Origin: Liolophura sinensis
Taxonomy: Eukaryota; Mollusca; Polyplacophora; Chitonida; Chitonidae
DNA: 64,000 nt
Reading direction: 5' to 3'
Assembly: GCF_032854445.1 (NCBI RefSeq)
Contig: NC_088295.1
Span: forward strand, 60,805,249 to 60,869,248
A program made the position numbers and the translations under genes. A model generated the notes under the pieces. That model did no database searches. It had not been told where the DNA came from and saw only the letters and a program-made list of their open reading frames with translations. This document shows positions 43,675 through 55,330 of this stretch, one piece after another; position 1 is the stretch's first letter, and every line of letters starts with the position of its first letter.

Positions 43675-43796
43675 CAGCGTTTTTCTTGGTAGACGCCGCT
43701 TGTAAAAATTGGAGATTCCCAAAGTAGGTCTGTAGCTATGAATGCGGCTATAGTTTTCAGCCGGTAGAATGTGTGAAGTGTGATGAGATACACTTG
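43675..43796 (-). CDS. Ig receptor exon 5: juxtamembrane tail
   Basis: 122 bp. The CATCAACGCCCAAATCAG acceptor leaves two bases that complete the phase-1 codon of exon 4, and the CTG|GTACAC donor ends in phase 0. Residues 409-449 read SVSHHTSHILPAENYSRIHS, YRPTLGISNFYKRRLPRKTL. This is basic and Ser/Tyr-rich, as expected just inside the membrane. YSRI fits the YxxPhi sorting motif, which in other receptors recruits the AP-2 adaptor. If the donor is not used, the frame runs on to a stop at 43594, giving an alternative short tail with an extra hydrophobic stretch. Confidence 0.6.
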
Positions 43797-43859
43797 CTGA
43801 TTTGGGCGTTGATGGCGGAATGTGTAAAGCCAAGGTAACTGGTGTAAGCATACATGAAC

Positions 43860-46800
43860 TTTAAAATCTTGACTTCAAACAGCTATCGTCGTCGCAGCGA
43901 GCAAGTGATTTAAATATGCGAGACGATAGGACATAAAGACTGATATAACTGTGAGTACACTTTTGGAAACTGGCCTAAGATGAGTTAAGATATCGGGTAA
44001 ATATATGGAAAAGAAAATTATCAATGGATTCTGGCTCTTTAGTCCATAGCGACGCAATGGCTTCAGCCGGAAGTCGTGTGGGGCTTGCGCAGTAGCGTCG
44101 CAGATTTGTAGCCGCCATATGTCAGGGTGTGCATGCATGTCAGATGCCTGGCAACATGCCCGATTTCCCCGTCTTCATAAGTGAAAATTAGGGAGTAAGA
44201 CTTTTGCTGTGGCAAGATTGGAGAGTGCCCGCTTTTCCTCCTCACAAGAACGCAGTGAACTACCTTCAATACATAACAGTATTTTATTAACTGACAGGTG
44301 TAACATCGTGACAACTATGACGAAACATAGGTACAAATATACATATAGCCGACAGTCACTCTGCTCTAACATTCTGTGCCGATAAAATTTTTATAGTATG
44401 GATTGTTACAGAGCACCTTATTAATGTCGACGGATGCAGAAAATATACCGATGCATAAGCAATAAAAATGTCGACAGTGTGTAACATATATCAACGCATA
44501 TACAAGAGAGGTGGATGTTGGATGTTTATAGTTGAACTACAGAGCTATATGGATGATTACTTTCTTTAAAAGTTGACAAGCATAATATGATTTAAAAGGT
44601 ATCCGTGTTGTGTTATCTAACAAGGCAGTCTAATACATATAGGCATTTTAAAAATGTGATATTTAGGCAAGATCATGAATACCTTCAAGAAAAACAAAAA
44701 TGTGTTAAAATACTTTGGAAATTTACAAGTGGAAAACAACTCTCTGCGCAATATACTACGGTACAGAATGTCTTCTATGGAAGTAAACCTCGGAATGCAT
44801 CCTGGCAGCTTTTCACATAATGTTGTTATTTCTGTATGTATTTATTAATGCAGGCATAATGGCAATGTGGATCAGGATATATATCTCCACATGCCTGATT
44901 TTATCTGCAAAGCCGCAACATATCTAACAAAATTTATTCCAGTGAATTTACAGAATCACAGCAATGCAAAATATTTCATATAAACAACTTCCACTATCAA
45001 TTGACATTAGGTGTAAATTCGTTAACAGTATTATTCTTTGTACAACCATCTACTTTGTTCCATCTTACTGTAATATTCCATTAACCTATAAATGTTAATA
45101 TACTATATACATAATAAAAGTATGTCCTTTTCACCATCATAAAAAAGAGTATGTACCGTACTTATTCCATTACTCTACTAGTACATTATCAATAAACCGT
45201 TACATATAATTATATACATGTGAAACTAAAACAATTATAGATACTAGAAAGGTAGGGTTTGTAGGCTTTGTTTATATTGAAAAATAACATATCTTTCAAC
45301 TTCCTATTACCGATAACCTGTTAAATCTGATATCAGAGAGGAATAAAATATCAATGTAGATGAAAGCCAAAAGCAGCCATATTATTTCTCATTAGATGAA
45401 TGTATTGCTGCAGCTAGATCACTCTCAGACAATAATAACTTGATCAAGGGATAATTGGATACCAGACTAGTGATCAATGGACAATGTATATTCTTATGTC
45501 CATTACATTCTGAAGCTAACCCAGGTGTCATATAACATTTAGTTTATAGCATAAATGAGTTTACTGGTCCACTGAACCGCGACAAGTCTTTTGTCCTCAA
45601 CATTTGTTTGCGCCAAATATTAACCGGAACGAAACTTATGGAGCATTAGAAACTTTGGGTAAAACAATTATTGTCGGTCCAGATAAAATCTATGTTATAT
45701 CAACAAAGGCAATTTCTCTGTTTTCTCAGCGAACCAAGTCTTCGGGTTCGTTCAGACAAGAATCTTGAAACATTAATTGCTGCAGACAGATTGCTCTGGG
45801 TCATTCGTATTTGGTGATATCAAACGTGAAACGATCTAAAATGAGCGTAAGGAAATCATGCTGTTGCGTAGCTGTCTGTGTACAGCGTCTGCTGAACGAG
45901 GTTACAAATAAGATACAGATGGTTATTTAACAGAATCCAGAATGACCAATGAAAACGACTGTATCGTCGAAAGCCGTGGTGTGTTGTTTTAAAATTACCA
46001 TTACTGCTACTTTAGCCAATGGAAACTTGTACTCGTTTGCCAATGTATTTTCTTCACACGGGGCGTTCATTGACTAACACAGATTACGTCACTTGTGTCA
46101 GAAAAGCAGTTCTACAAAGCTGCCCCAATACTGCGTCGAGCGTATTTACGATAACGACGTTTCTCTTCGCTATGCGTTGTTATGGAAGTCACAATTTGCG
46201 ACTGGTTTGTAGAACGGTCATCTGGTGTCTTTGTACAGAGCACAGAATCGATAGAAAGCTTAAGAAGACCGTATAAAGTGTTTGTTTTCATACTGTGTAG
46301 TCCGTTTTACCGACATAAATCTACTGACTTCTAGCCATACTATCAGAGAGAAAAGATCTACATGAAATATCCAATTAAAAACGTTGCCTTAGCGTTACAT
46401 GCCAGCCTTTATCTTGGGCTTACAGGTGCATTATTTGTTCATTTGGCTGCAAAATTATCGGCTGGCACATGTTTGATATGTCCTTTTATTATGTACATGT
46501 ACATCAGTTAAACGGGCTTATATACATAAAATACTTACTCTAAAATTATTTCCATACATAATTACAAAAATTGTGGGTTATAGTTTTGAAATTTGCCCTC
46601 CAAATCTATCAGGAACAAACCCTTAAAATTTATGCGAATACCACTGCTTCACTTTGGCAATTATGCCATGCAAGCACAATAGTGTCGTGCTTGTAGTTAC
46701 TTCATTACTTACTTATTACTTTTTTGAGCGCTTTATATCCAGTTTATTTCATAACCCTTAATTCTCCTAATGTCACGTAGAATTCCAGTATGGTTTGCGT

Positions 46801-47140
46801 CTGTTCGATTCCATTTGCACGTTGTATCTCGTCCTAGGCTTTGACACCTGCAAACAAGTATAGCTGTGATAATATGTATTCACGTGGTTTAAACAAATGC
46901 CTAAACTTTACTTTTGGGCCTTACTCCGTTAATAGTACAACATCAACCGCTTGTCAAGCTTTTAATTTGCCTTTATTGACGTGCATAAGCGTAAAGATAT
47001 ATTCCATAAGACCTGATATTAATTCACCTGGAGACTTTTCAACCTTTCCGTTTGACACAGACACGTAGATGTACAACACAGATATCATGCACACCTCATT
47101 CCAGCAGAGTACTATACATGTACAACTCCTTTTTGAGAAT
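43860..47140. other. Intron 4 of the Ig receptor, no supported feature
   Basis: AT-rich. A plus-strand open frame at 46841-47068 contains two N-glycosylation-like sequons but has no splice support. Nothing else was recognised. Confidence 0.4.
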
Positions 47141-47141
47141 T

Positions 47142-47222
47142 TGATTTATTTATATGTTTGATTGTTCCTTAACTCCATACTCAAGATCTTTTCACTTATA
47201 CGCCGGTGGTCACTTGTATGGG
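47142..47222 (-). repeat. Diverged SINE tail in intron 4
   Basis: TTGATTTATTTATATGTTTG, AACTCCATACTCAAGATC and TTTTCACTTATACGCCGGTG match the SINE tail in order with many changes. Confidence 0.75.
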
Positions 47223-47373
47223 TGAACTTTTTACATTTTCAGTACCGGTACCATTTTTCTTGATTACCACAGGACCTTTTATAGCAGAATCAGCCAATTC
47301 TGATGCACCAGTAAGTCTGCAGAAATAACAGCCATAATCTGTTAATTGCAATGTACAAGGAATCCTACCATAC

Positions 47374-47505
47374 CCTGATATCGAATTGGCCTGCCGTTGT
47401 CCTGGTGTTCACATCTGCGGTAACACAGCACTGACATCAGGGAAACAACCATGGCGAAAAACATGGCTCCAGCAACGATCCCACCGATTAAAAGGTAACG
47501 AAGAA
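47374..47505 (-). CDS. Ig receptor exon 4: transmembrane helix
   Basis: 132 bp, phase 1 at both ends. The acceptor TTTTTTGTTGTACTTGCAG is strong; the donor is GTATGG. Residues 365-408: YLLIGGIVAGAMFFAMVVSL and MSVL form one hydrophobic helix of about 23 residues containing a GxxxG-like Gly/Ala spacing. CYRRCEHQDNGR follows, a positive stop-transfer signal that places the following residues in the cytoplasm. Confidence 0.85.
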
Positions 47506-47765
47506 CTGCAAGTACAACAAAAAATATGCACAACTACCTTACAAACGTAGATTCTCATGTGTATCTGATATGCATAATGTAATCACCAAAAGAAGAATAC
47601 ATGAAGTATCCAAAAGCCTTTAGAGAGAGGAGGTTGGAACAGTCTAATTGTTTTACCGATGAAAATTGTGAGGGTGTATTTCAAAATGACATTCTTAAAT
47701 ATAAGTAGAGGTTCAACTGACAACTGACACAACTGACGTAAAACATTTCTGATTTCGATACATGC

Positions 47766-48056
47766 GTGAAAAGATTTAAGAGACAAATATTTGTTTTACC
47801 ATCTGATTTTTTTCGTTCCGCTGTTCGTAACCTCTCCAGTCGATATGCGGACCTATCTGAGGAAAAAAAGAGAAAAATGCCGTTACAAGTTTGCAATAAA
47901 ACTCAACAGAGTCTCGATATAAGAGGATTCATAAGCCAACCTCTTAAAGAGCAGATAAATAAAGCTGTTGCTATATATAACAATAAGTTTTTTGGCATTT
48001 ACTCCTGGAAAAACCGAGCACTTAGTAGTACAAACACATACGCTGAAGTTTTGTAA
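47766..48056 (+). CDS. Unrecognised open frame antisense to the Ig gene
   Basis: Ninety-six codons on the plus strand inside intron 3 with no ATG at the start (GTG). The frame has a coding-like mix of charged residues (LSEEKKRKMPLQVCNK, FISQPLKEQINKAVAI). No acceptor, donor or domain is recognised. It could be a fragment of an unknown mobile element or chance. Confidence 0.22.
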   Translation: MKRFKRQIFVLPSDFFRSAVRNLSSRYADLSEEKKRKMPLQVCNKTQQSLDIRGFISQPLKEQINKAVAIYNNKFFGIYSWKNRALSSTNTYAEVL

Positions 48057-48286
48057 TTACCGAAAATTAATATTAATATATAAAATATATGGAACAGAAA
48101 ACGTTATTAAACAAATGTTTATAACTTATGAATACCATAAGTAACGGAGTGAAAGGGGCAGGACATTGGTTACATTTTAAGGAATGCAGAGATTCCCAGA
48201 TGATATGATAAGAGTTTATGCTAGAAGCAGGTAAACTCTTACGGGTATCGCATGGGGAAAGAAAATAACAGTCGAACTTGTCATAC

Positions 48287-48607
48287 CTTTTACTATGATT
48301 CGAACAGCCCTGGTTTCGGTATGCTCCCGTCCGTAAATAAAGTTAGTCGTGACACACACGTAAGAACCACTGTGGTTGGCAGTCAGGTTGGTCAGTTTCA
48401 GTTCTGGTTCCGATGCCATGTTCACCAGGCCTTTGGAGCGATCTTGGCCATTCAAGGGCAGGTAACTCCAGGCGAACCCTGGACGAGGATTTCCGCGCGC
48501 TCGACACATGAACATAACGTCATCTCCCTCGACTGCGACCATCTCTTGTGCCAGGGGCATGTCTTCCGTGTTCACTCGTGTGTAAACCTCCGTGTCCCGG
48601 ACGGAGT
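48287..48607 (-). CDS. Ig receptor exon 3: membrane-proximal Ig domain
   Basis: 321 bp, phase 1 at both ends; acceptor TTTCCTCTTGTAG, donor GTATGA. Residues 258-364 form an I-set/C2-type Ig domain: VEGDDVMFMCRARGNPRPGF with Cys292, Trp304 in FAWSYLP, and LTANHSGSYVCVTTNF with Cys342, which would pair with Cys292. NLT and NHS are possible N-glycosylation sites. The domain leads directly into the transmembrane exon. Confidence 0.9.
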
Positions 48608-50026
48608 CTACAAGAGGAAACAGAAATATATACAACTGAATGAAAATATAAAATAACCAACAAAATAAAAACGCGTTATGTTCTATTTCATTCAATCTGC
48701 ATTGCCTAAAACTCGACATTATCCAGCATTCCAATTTTCAAACTTTCTTTCAAAATAACTTTACGTTACCCTGGGCAATAACTTTTTCGTCTCATAGGCT
48801 TTCTTTGCAGGGTTGTGGGCGTACAATGCATCGGTGTGCAGGGCTGCCATTCTTGCCTAACATCGACGAAGGAAACAGATATTCACAACCATTGAATTTA
48901 CAGAGAGCTGAATATAGGCTACAAGTTAAAAGAAGCACACCATAGTAAGATATTTTACTCCAGTATCCAAAGATTTAAACTTTATCATCGTTTCTGATAC
49001 TTTTTCACTGTTTTGTGTCTTTGTAGTCTAATGGAATAATCGCAGTGACTGATTATTTACCGTATGCACGTATAAATGGTGAATGGGACACCTTACGCCA
49101 TTTTTTTGTAAATACAGTTTGAATTTACTTTTTGAATGAGGCTAACCTGCACTGCAGTAGTCCCAAACATTCACCTAAGTTTAGACAAGACAAGATTAGA
49201 GGTCATGCAAACTTACGTGGCTGAGCAGTAGCTACCAACGGCGCTGTTGAGACGACATACCCTAATATGCAAAATGTTTATTGAATCTGGCAACTACTGT
49301 AAAATAACACCTTTGAGCCACGTTAATTTGCGAGAGCCCCACCCTGTCTCGCCCAAGACTTAGCGAACTTGCGAGACTCCCGGAATGTCGAACTGGCTTA
49401 CCTGCTTTGTCACATGTACTAGATAAATGAATAAATTTGTTTAGAAGCAACAAAGTAAATTATAAGTTATTTGTGTACGATATAAACCGGACGTTTTATA
49501 AGAGTTGATCGACAAGTTTGTAGTTGTTTATAATCTGCAAATCGATGTTAACACCCACACTTTCAATTGAAGATTTGTCGAAGTTGATGCTCTAAGAAAG
49601 CATCACGTATTGAATGTTTCAGCTATTCTACTTTGAAAACACATTTATGATCATTAAATTGGTTAAATTGTTCGTAGCACAGGTATGTAGAACTGGAGAG
49701 ATCAGCAATAATGTATTCTGGGATTTCGTGCATTTCGACTGATGTGTCGCAGTGGTGATGTTTTCAGTGGTGTGTATGATGATTTTATTTAATGTTGTCT
49801 TTCTCTTAACGTATAAGAATGGTTTGTATAGAATGGGCGTTATGTCTCAAATTTTCCAACCGAAACAAGCCAATTTCCAGCGTGGATCATCATTCTCTGC
49901 TGGTACACTACAAAGCTTGTAAAATACCTCGTTGTAAACAGCTCTACGGAAACGTATCAAAAATATAACAAAAGAGTACGCCACTTGCTTTTGGCGGGCA
50001 TTGATTCTCATTTCATTTCATTTAAC

Positions 50027-50183
50027 ACACGACGTCCGCCAGCCTCAAGGCTAGAGGATAATGGCCAGGGCCGGGAAAACCCACAACCATCCGTTCGTTG
50101 CTGGAGAAGTTCCCACGTACGACCGGAGAGGAAGCCAGCATGAACTCACAACGACCGCATTGGTCAGAGGATCCTGTGTCATT
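50027..50183 (-). repeat. SINE with lost tail, in intron 2
   Basis: CGACGTCCGCCAGCC, GGGCCGGGAAAACCCAC, ATCCGTTCGTTGCTGG, CACGTACGACCGGAGAGGAAG, ACTCACAACGACCGCATTGG and a broken head. It lies in the same orientation directly before the next SINE. Confidence 0.85.
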
Positions 50184-50195
50184 GTTTTATTTTTT

Positions 50196-50397
50196 CATTT
50201 ATTTATTTATTCACTTGGTGATTTACACCGTACCTAAGAATATTTCACTTATGTGACGGCGGCCAACATCATAGTGGGAGGAAACCTGGCAGAGACCGGG
50301 GGGAAGCCACGACCATCCGCAGGTTGGTGGCAGACCACCCCGCGTACGATCACATTCGTGAGAGGCTCCTGAGTGATTGCTTTGTGTTAACGCGCCA
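50196..50397 (-). repeat. Near full-length SINE, in intron 2
   Basis: A TTTATTTATTTATTCACTTGG tail, CACCGTACCTAAGAATATTT, TGACGGCGGCC, GGAGGAAACCTGGC, GACCATCCGCAGGTTGG and GTGAGAGGCTCCTGAGTGATTG. The copy ends near TTAACGCGCC, inside the tRNA-derived head. It lies about 40 bp from the 3' end of exon 2. Confidence 0.88.
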
Positions 50398-50439
50398 AAC
50401 ATTTGGCCTTCATCTTCACGGGATACAACGTTAACTCAC

Positions 50440-50769
50440 ACTGCACATCGAGCACCCTCTCGTCAGACAACTGTACCACCTCTTCCTTGGCTTGTTGCTG
50501 GACCACACACTTCACCTTCTGGTCAGCACTCGTTATCATGATAGCTAAGGTGCTCTTCCCAATAGGGGAGCAACTGCCAGACATTTTACTGAAGCTCGTT
50601 ATGCCGGACATCTCCACTTCCTCCATGGAGTGGCTGTGAGTGTTCTTATACACGAGCCACTTGAACGACCCCACCGGTCTGCCCATCGTCCCTGTACACG
50701 TGAATGTCACGGGGCTGTTTTCCACTAATATGGCAGGCTCTTGCTGAAGCGATGGAACCGAAGGCTCTT
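50440..50769 (-). CDS. Ig receptor exon 2: middle Ig domain
   Basis: 330 bp, phase 1 at both ends; acceptor TTCTTTGTTGCAG and a perfect GTGAGT donor. Residues 148-257 form a C2-like Ig domain: ILVENSPVTFTCTGTMG with Cys172, Trp185 in SFKWLVYK, and STLAIMITSADQKVKCVVQQ with Cys235 as the disulphide partner. An extra Cys214 (GSCSP) has no obvious partner. The first codon (GAA) is completed by the last base of exon 1, and the last codon (TAC) by exon 3. The pre-Cys segment lacks the usual D-x-G-x-Y-x-C; ADQKVKC replaces it, which is common in membrane-distal C2 domains of nectin-like proteins. Confidence 0.88.
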
Positions 50770-51629
50770 CTGCAACAAAGAAGCTGATACTGTTATAATG
50801 ATAACATGTCGGGATAAAATCGCAAGATGGTGACCAAAAGTCCAACACTGTCAATACCACTGACATGTTTTTAATGGAACGTGAGATATAAAGTGTGTAG
50901 TCTGGCATTTTATGAATATCCAGCGACACTTTGTATAGTTTAGACTAATTTCGTAGGCAATTTGTGTGATCATCTGAGACTGAGTCATCTTAGAACTGTC
51001 AGTTTCTTAGTATTGGTCGGAATCTGTGTATATGATTTATTTGATCAAAACGTATTGCAAAACGTAATCAAATTTATCTACAGCCAAGAAACATTCAAAG
51101 GATTCAAAGGATTGAACGAAAGAAATAGCAATCATAGAACTCAATGCAAAGTCTAGGAAAACATGACAACTTTACTGTAGTCAGGTTTTTTTGGAACACG
51201 GATGGAATTATTAAATTGCACCAAAAATCACATCTCTTGACATCATGAGACAGACATAAAGACTTTTCTGGCATGTAGAGGGAGAATTACGGAATGCACT
51301 TATGTGATGAAGAGTACAGTCTACTCAGGCAAACCAACCATGGAAAAGAGTCTTGTCAGAGAGTACTCACATCACCATTTTAAATTTTATATGAAGTTAA
51401 AACACATTGTGTACACAATAGTATTCATTCCATTGTTTATTATTTCGCCAATGATTGGAAAAACATCTCTGCTTAAATTGGCTGTTTTGTTACCGCAACA
51501 TTGTTAGCAAAGACTAGTTATGATATGTCGCTTCTAAACACCATTCCAACTCTTTTTGGAAAAAAGCAATTTTTTTTCTGACGAAAATGACACGGTGGTA
51601 AAAATTTCGGCTTCGCTGAAAAAGCTAAC

Positions 51630-52071
51630 CGTTGAGATGAACTTGCACCTTGGGTTTGTGCGGTGTTCTCCCGCCGTATACTTGGACCTCGCACTCGTAT
51701 GTTCCCTCGTCTATGCACTCCGCAGGCTTGATCTCCAAGATGATCAGCTTGAAGGTTCCTTTGGTCAATATCGTTATGTTCCCTTTACTTGCAAGGCTCT
51801 TGTCCACAAATGTCGGTGGCAAATCGACCAGGTCCTTGTTTGGAATCTGCGCAATAAGCTTGAAGGTGTCGTCGTAAGCGGTTTTACGATACCAGTTGAT
51901 ACCCAGCACGATATCGGTTCCAGTGGCGCGATAGGAACATTCCACGGTCACGGGTTCTTTTCCCATCGTGGCCACTTTTGGAGACGGGGCTCGGACCATG
52001 ATCATGGTATCAGCGAAATGTACTAAAAACAAACAAAAGAGAGTACCGGAAATTAAATATACTGGAAACAT
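51630..52071 (-). CDS. Ig receptor exon 1: signal peptide and V-like Ig domain
   Basis: From the ATG at 52071 the frame gives MFPVYLISGTLFCLFLVHFA, a good signal peptide with probable cleavage before Asp21. A V-like Ig domain follows: EPVTVECSYRATG (Cys45), GINWYRK (Trp60), KGNITIL with an N-glycosylation site, and AECIDEGTYECEVQVYGG (Cys127, the D-E-G-T-Y-E-C box). The donor (AACG|GTTAGC) ends in phase 1. Alternative: a strong acceptor-like TTTGTTTGTTTTTAG lies at 52037-52023, so the Ig exon may start at 52022 in phase 1 with the signal peptide on an unseen upstream exon. Both cannot be true for one transcript. Confidence 0.78.
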
Positions 52072-52109
52072 ACACACACACACAATGCCGTGTAGTAATT
52101 CTACAGCCA

Positions 52110-53200
52110 ATAAATAATATGTAAAACAATTTCAGGACCACTTGCAACTTTTCACTTCAAGCTTTTCTTAAGGTTTCCTGCAAGTTAAAAGAGTAATGGG
52201 ATATCTTCCCTGCTGAATCGTTACTCGGGTATAAACTGACTTTACCATTGCTCTCCGGCATGCAATGCGCGAGTTTTATGTTACCAGTTTGCCGACAAAG
52301 AGAAACATGGCAAAAATAGGAGTAAAAGAGGATATTGCACAATGAGGTTGAATAGCATAAATAATATACTACTCATGAGACACAAAATCATCGAACACCG
52401 ATGACTAGTCCTTAACATGTACATTCTTATCTCCGTGTTATTTTTAATTACATGTACTTTTATAAAATAGGTTTCGGAATTTTTAATCAAAAACAAAAAT
52501 ATTAAAAAAAAATTTTAATCGCTTTTGACTATATTTATGTCGGTTTTGACGATATTTTTATCGGTCATGAACAAATCCGTTTGGTTCACATTTTTGTCAT
52601 TTTAACCACATTTATCACGTTTGACCCAATAGTTGTCCATTTTGAACATATTTTATTGCTGTTAATACAACAGTTTTCGACCTCGTGAGAAACTTGAGAT
52701 TGTCGAATTGCACGTTTGCATGATGACACAAAAACGCCAAAAGTATGTGTGTCCTAAATGAAATCCTTACGTAAATTATCGCAAAAACAGAATTCATTGA
52801 AGCTTAGATGATCCCCAGTGTGCAATGATAACACAATGTAGCGTGTCAGAGGGCAACTTTGTGTGTAGATCACCACCATTCATTCTCGAAAAAACAGTCC
52901 TATGATACGGCGCTTTGAAGAAACAGCCGGGTATTTGGCGGAGACGTAATGCATCCCCAAGAGGCTCTCAGCATCGGAAAAATTGGTCCAAGATTCATTT
53001 AGTGTTCTTTATTTGATTTCCTTCGGTGTTGACTGAGCCTCGGAAGTAGACGGTAATAATATCCTGTAGAAAAGCTGGCAAACACAATTTCTATTTCACG
53101 GTGTTCAATTTGCTTTTTACTCGGTCCTTATATCGCTTCTTGTCGTCCGTGAAGATCTATCAGAAGTGTATATTGATCCACCCGTAGAAGTAATTCGCTA
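52110..53200. other. No gene supported
   Basis: AT-rich sequence upstream of the Ig receptor. It contains runs of A (52501-52515) and TTTTGACNATATTT-like repeated words around 52515-52650. No promoter motif could be supported. Confidence 0.35.
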
Positions 53201-53219
53201 ATGTCTAAAAAGAAAGGAT

Positions 53220-53960
53220 GCCATTGTGGTTAGCCTAGTCTCCGGAAGTTCCGCTACATCTTGCAGCCCGGTGTACAATGCCGACAAAAACTCGCTCTCA
53301 AAGCAAGTTATTGCTGACTATGTTTACCTTGGCCTTAGAAATAATATTACATCGATTGGGACAGTGTTTCATTTACTCGTGTCGGCACAGTCGTCGGTGA
53401 GTAATTCGGCATGAAACGTTGTCGTCATGCAGCGCCCCGTGAGCCCGTTAGTGTTGGGAGCGTCGACGATTCCTGCTTTCGGGATAAAAGAGAATTGGTT
53501 GGGTGAAATTGAAGACCGTGTCCGCGCCTCTGCCCATTTCATTAAGGGACAGATGAAAATAGTGAGCCAAATGAAGTAGCATCAAACATTTCCCGCGTCC
53601 CTCAATCCGACCAAAAATGTGATTCCAGCAGCCCATATCGTTTTCACCCTGACGTTGTGTCGCCACTCCGTGCTCCTTCCTCTAATGGAACTAAGACTGG
53701 GTAAATAGAATTTCGCGGGTCTGTAAACCCATGTGCATACAGGTCCTCCCCTGCAAACAAACACGGCTGGATAATACCAAACACAAGGGTCGGTGAAATT
53801 AAATTTCGCACCGGCGAATTAAGAATAGTGTCTGCGGGGTATTTGTCCTCCCCGTACAGTGGAAGGTTCGGTGTAGGGTCACCCTTTGACTGAGTAGCTA
53901 TAAATGCTGAGGCGCCGTGTCCTATTCCCGTTTGTGCGATCACAAGACAGCTAGACTTGC
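53220..53960. other. GC-richer block upstream of the Ig receptor gene
   Basis: Base composition is less AT-rich and CpG more frequent than in the flanks, and frames are open on both strands (for example minus 53644-53943, PVLVPLEEGARSG). I recognise no protein. It could be a promoter-proximal region or an exon of an unknown gene. Confidence 0.3.
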
Positions 53961-55330
53961 AAACACGGATTCATTAAGTTCCTTTGTGAAACACAGAGGC
54001 ATGAAAAGCATCATTTCCTAACACATTTTATGACCCAGATGAAGGGATGTCAGCAATGGCCCGTTTTAATCCAAACAGAGTGATGATGTATCAGTGAACG
54101 GACACGAGTTTACTTACGTAGTAGCAACTCATCCTATCACAGTCATGTCATGTCTCTCGACTGAGGAGTGAATTGGAGGGAAATTACATTCTCTTGATAA
54201 CGGAATGGTTCGTAGAAGGTGGCTTTTTGGTGGGCTTTGGGCAGGGTGGGGCCTCAGAACGCCAGACGAAAGGTGCGAGTAGTCATTCAGCCTGTCAGTT
54301 GCGGCGTTGAGACTCAGTATTTGTTGCTGTATTTCTGTAGATTTGCCGATGGTACAAAGTAAAATGTCTTTTTTTTCTCGATAAAATGACAATTATAACT
54401 GTTTCGCTAATCGTAGTGTAGTAGTGTTTACAAATGTCTAAGGCCTAACCAAATATTGATGATTTTTGATATGTTACGATTTAATTCTGCATTCGATACC
54501 ATTCAACCGATTGGACATAAAATATTATGTGAAAGTTGTACATTTTCTAATATCTTGTATCCGTTCGTCTCTCTTTATAACTGCAATGATGTTAACATGT
54601 TGACGTTCATGTGGTAAACTGTCAATATAGAATTGATACCCACTGTAATCAACTGGATTACAGAGCAGGTGAGCATGTTCATGGTCTATGTACTAGTTGT
54701 GTAGTTCAAGAAGCTAAGCAGAGAACTCTACTTGCACTACTTATTACATATGTATGTATTCAGAATTGTAGTAGATTATTCTCTAAAACCAAAATAGAGA
54801 TAAATCTCACACATCTAGCAAGATAGAACGGTGATTCTGGGCTGATTAGATCTAAACCACCATTCACTGCTTCTCTTCACGCTGCTCAGGTGCACATCTT
54901 TGAACACTTTCTTACTTCTTGTGGTTTTGCTGAAACTTGGTTTACAAGTACTGACCTGGAACGTGTAGTATCGTTGACGATTGGAATACAGATGTTAAGA
55001 TGCGAGGCCTAGATATAGGTCCTTGTTTTTGTATGTCATTTTAATAGGTTTCGTGGTACGATGTTTTTTTTTCTATCTCGGCGGCAAAGAATACAGAGCT
55101 TTCGGTGTTTAGTCCCTCAAATCCTGATCAAACCAGACTTAAACACAATCCATCTGGCTCCATACAGGGTGAGGATGGTCGAGATAGTATCATTGATAGA
55201 TGTTTCACGTATAATTTGTGTAATATTACGTCGCGGTACTTGATTTGCCCTTGGGTACTGTAAGATTGCGGCAGCATGGCCCACCCTGATGGCGTATAAT
55301 TCTTCATAGATAATTACACAGCTTAACTGA

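Larger units (their letters stand above)
35280..52071 (-). other. Gene span: three-Ig-domain type I membrane receptor
   Basis: Six exons on the minus strand (52071-51630, 50769-50440, 48607-48287, 47505-47374, 43796-43675, 35501-35280) join without a frame conflict into 522 codons plus a stop. The first four junctions are all phase 1, the classic pattern for immunoglobulin-domain exons, and the fifth is phase 0. The order is signal peptide, V-like Ig, two C2/I-like Ig domains, one transmembrane helix and a Tyr-rich cytoplasmic tail. The protein would sit in the plasma membrane and bind a partner outside the cell, as in adhesion or recognition receptors. A specific orthologue cannot be named. 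Introns 4 and 5 are 3.6 and 8.2 kb; intron 5 holds repeats and a minisatellite. Confidence 0.8.

Noticed and set aside
48252-48656. 134-codon plus-strand frame
   Set aside because: Shadow of Ig receptor exon 3 on the opposite strand.
51556-52026. 156-codon plus-strand frame
   Set aside because: Shadow of Ig receptor exon 1 on the opposite strand.
52069-52110. Longer N-terminus for the Ig receptor beginning upstream of 52071
   Set aside because: The frame is open to about 52131 but has no ATG before 52071.
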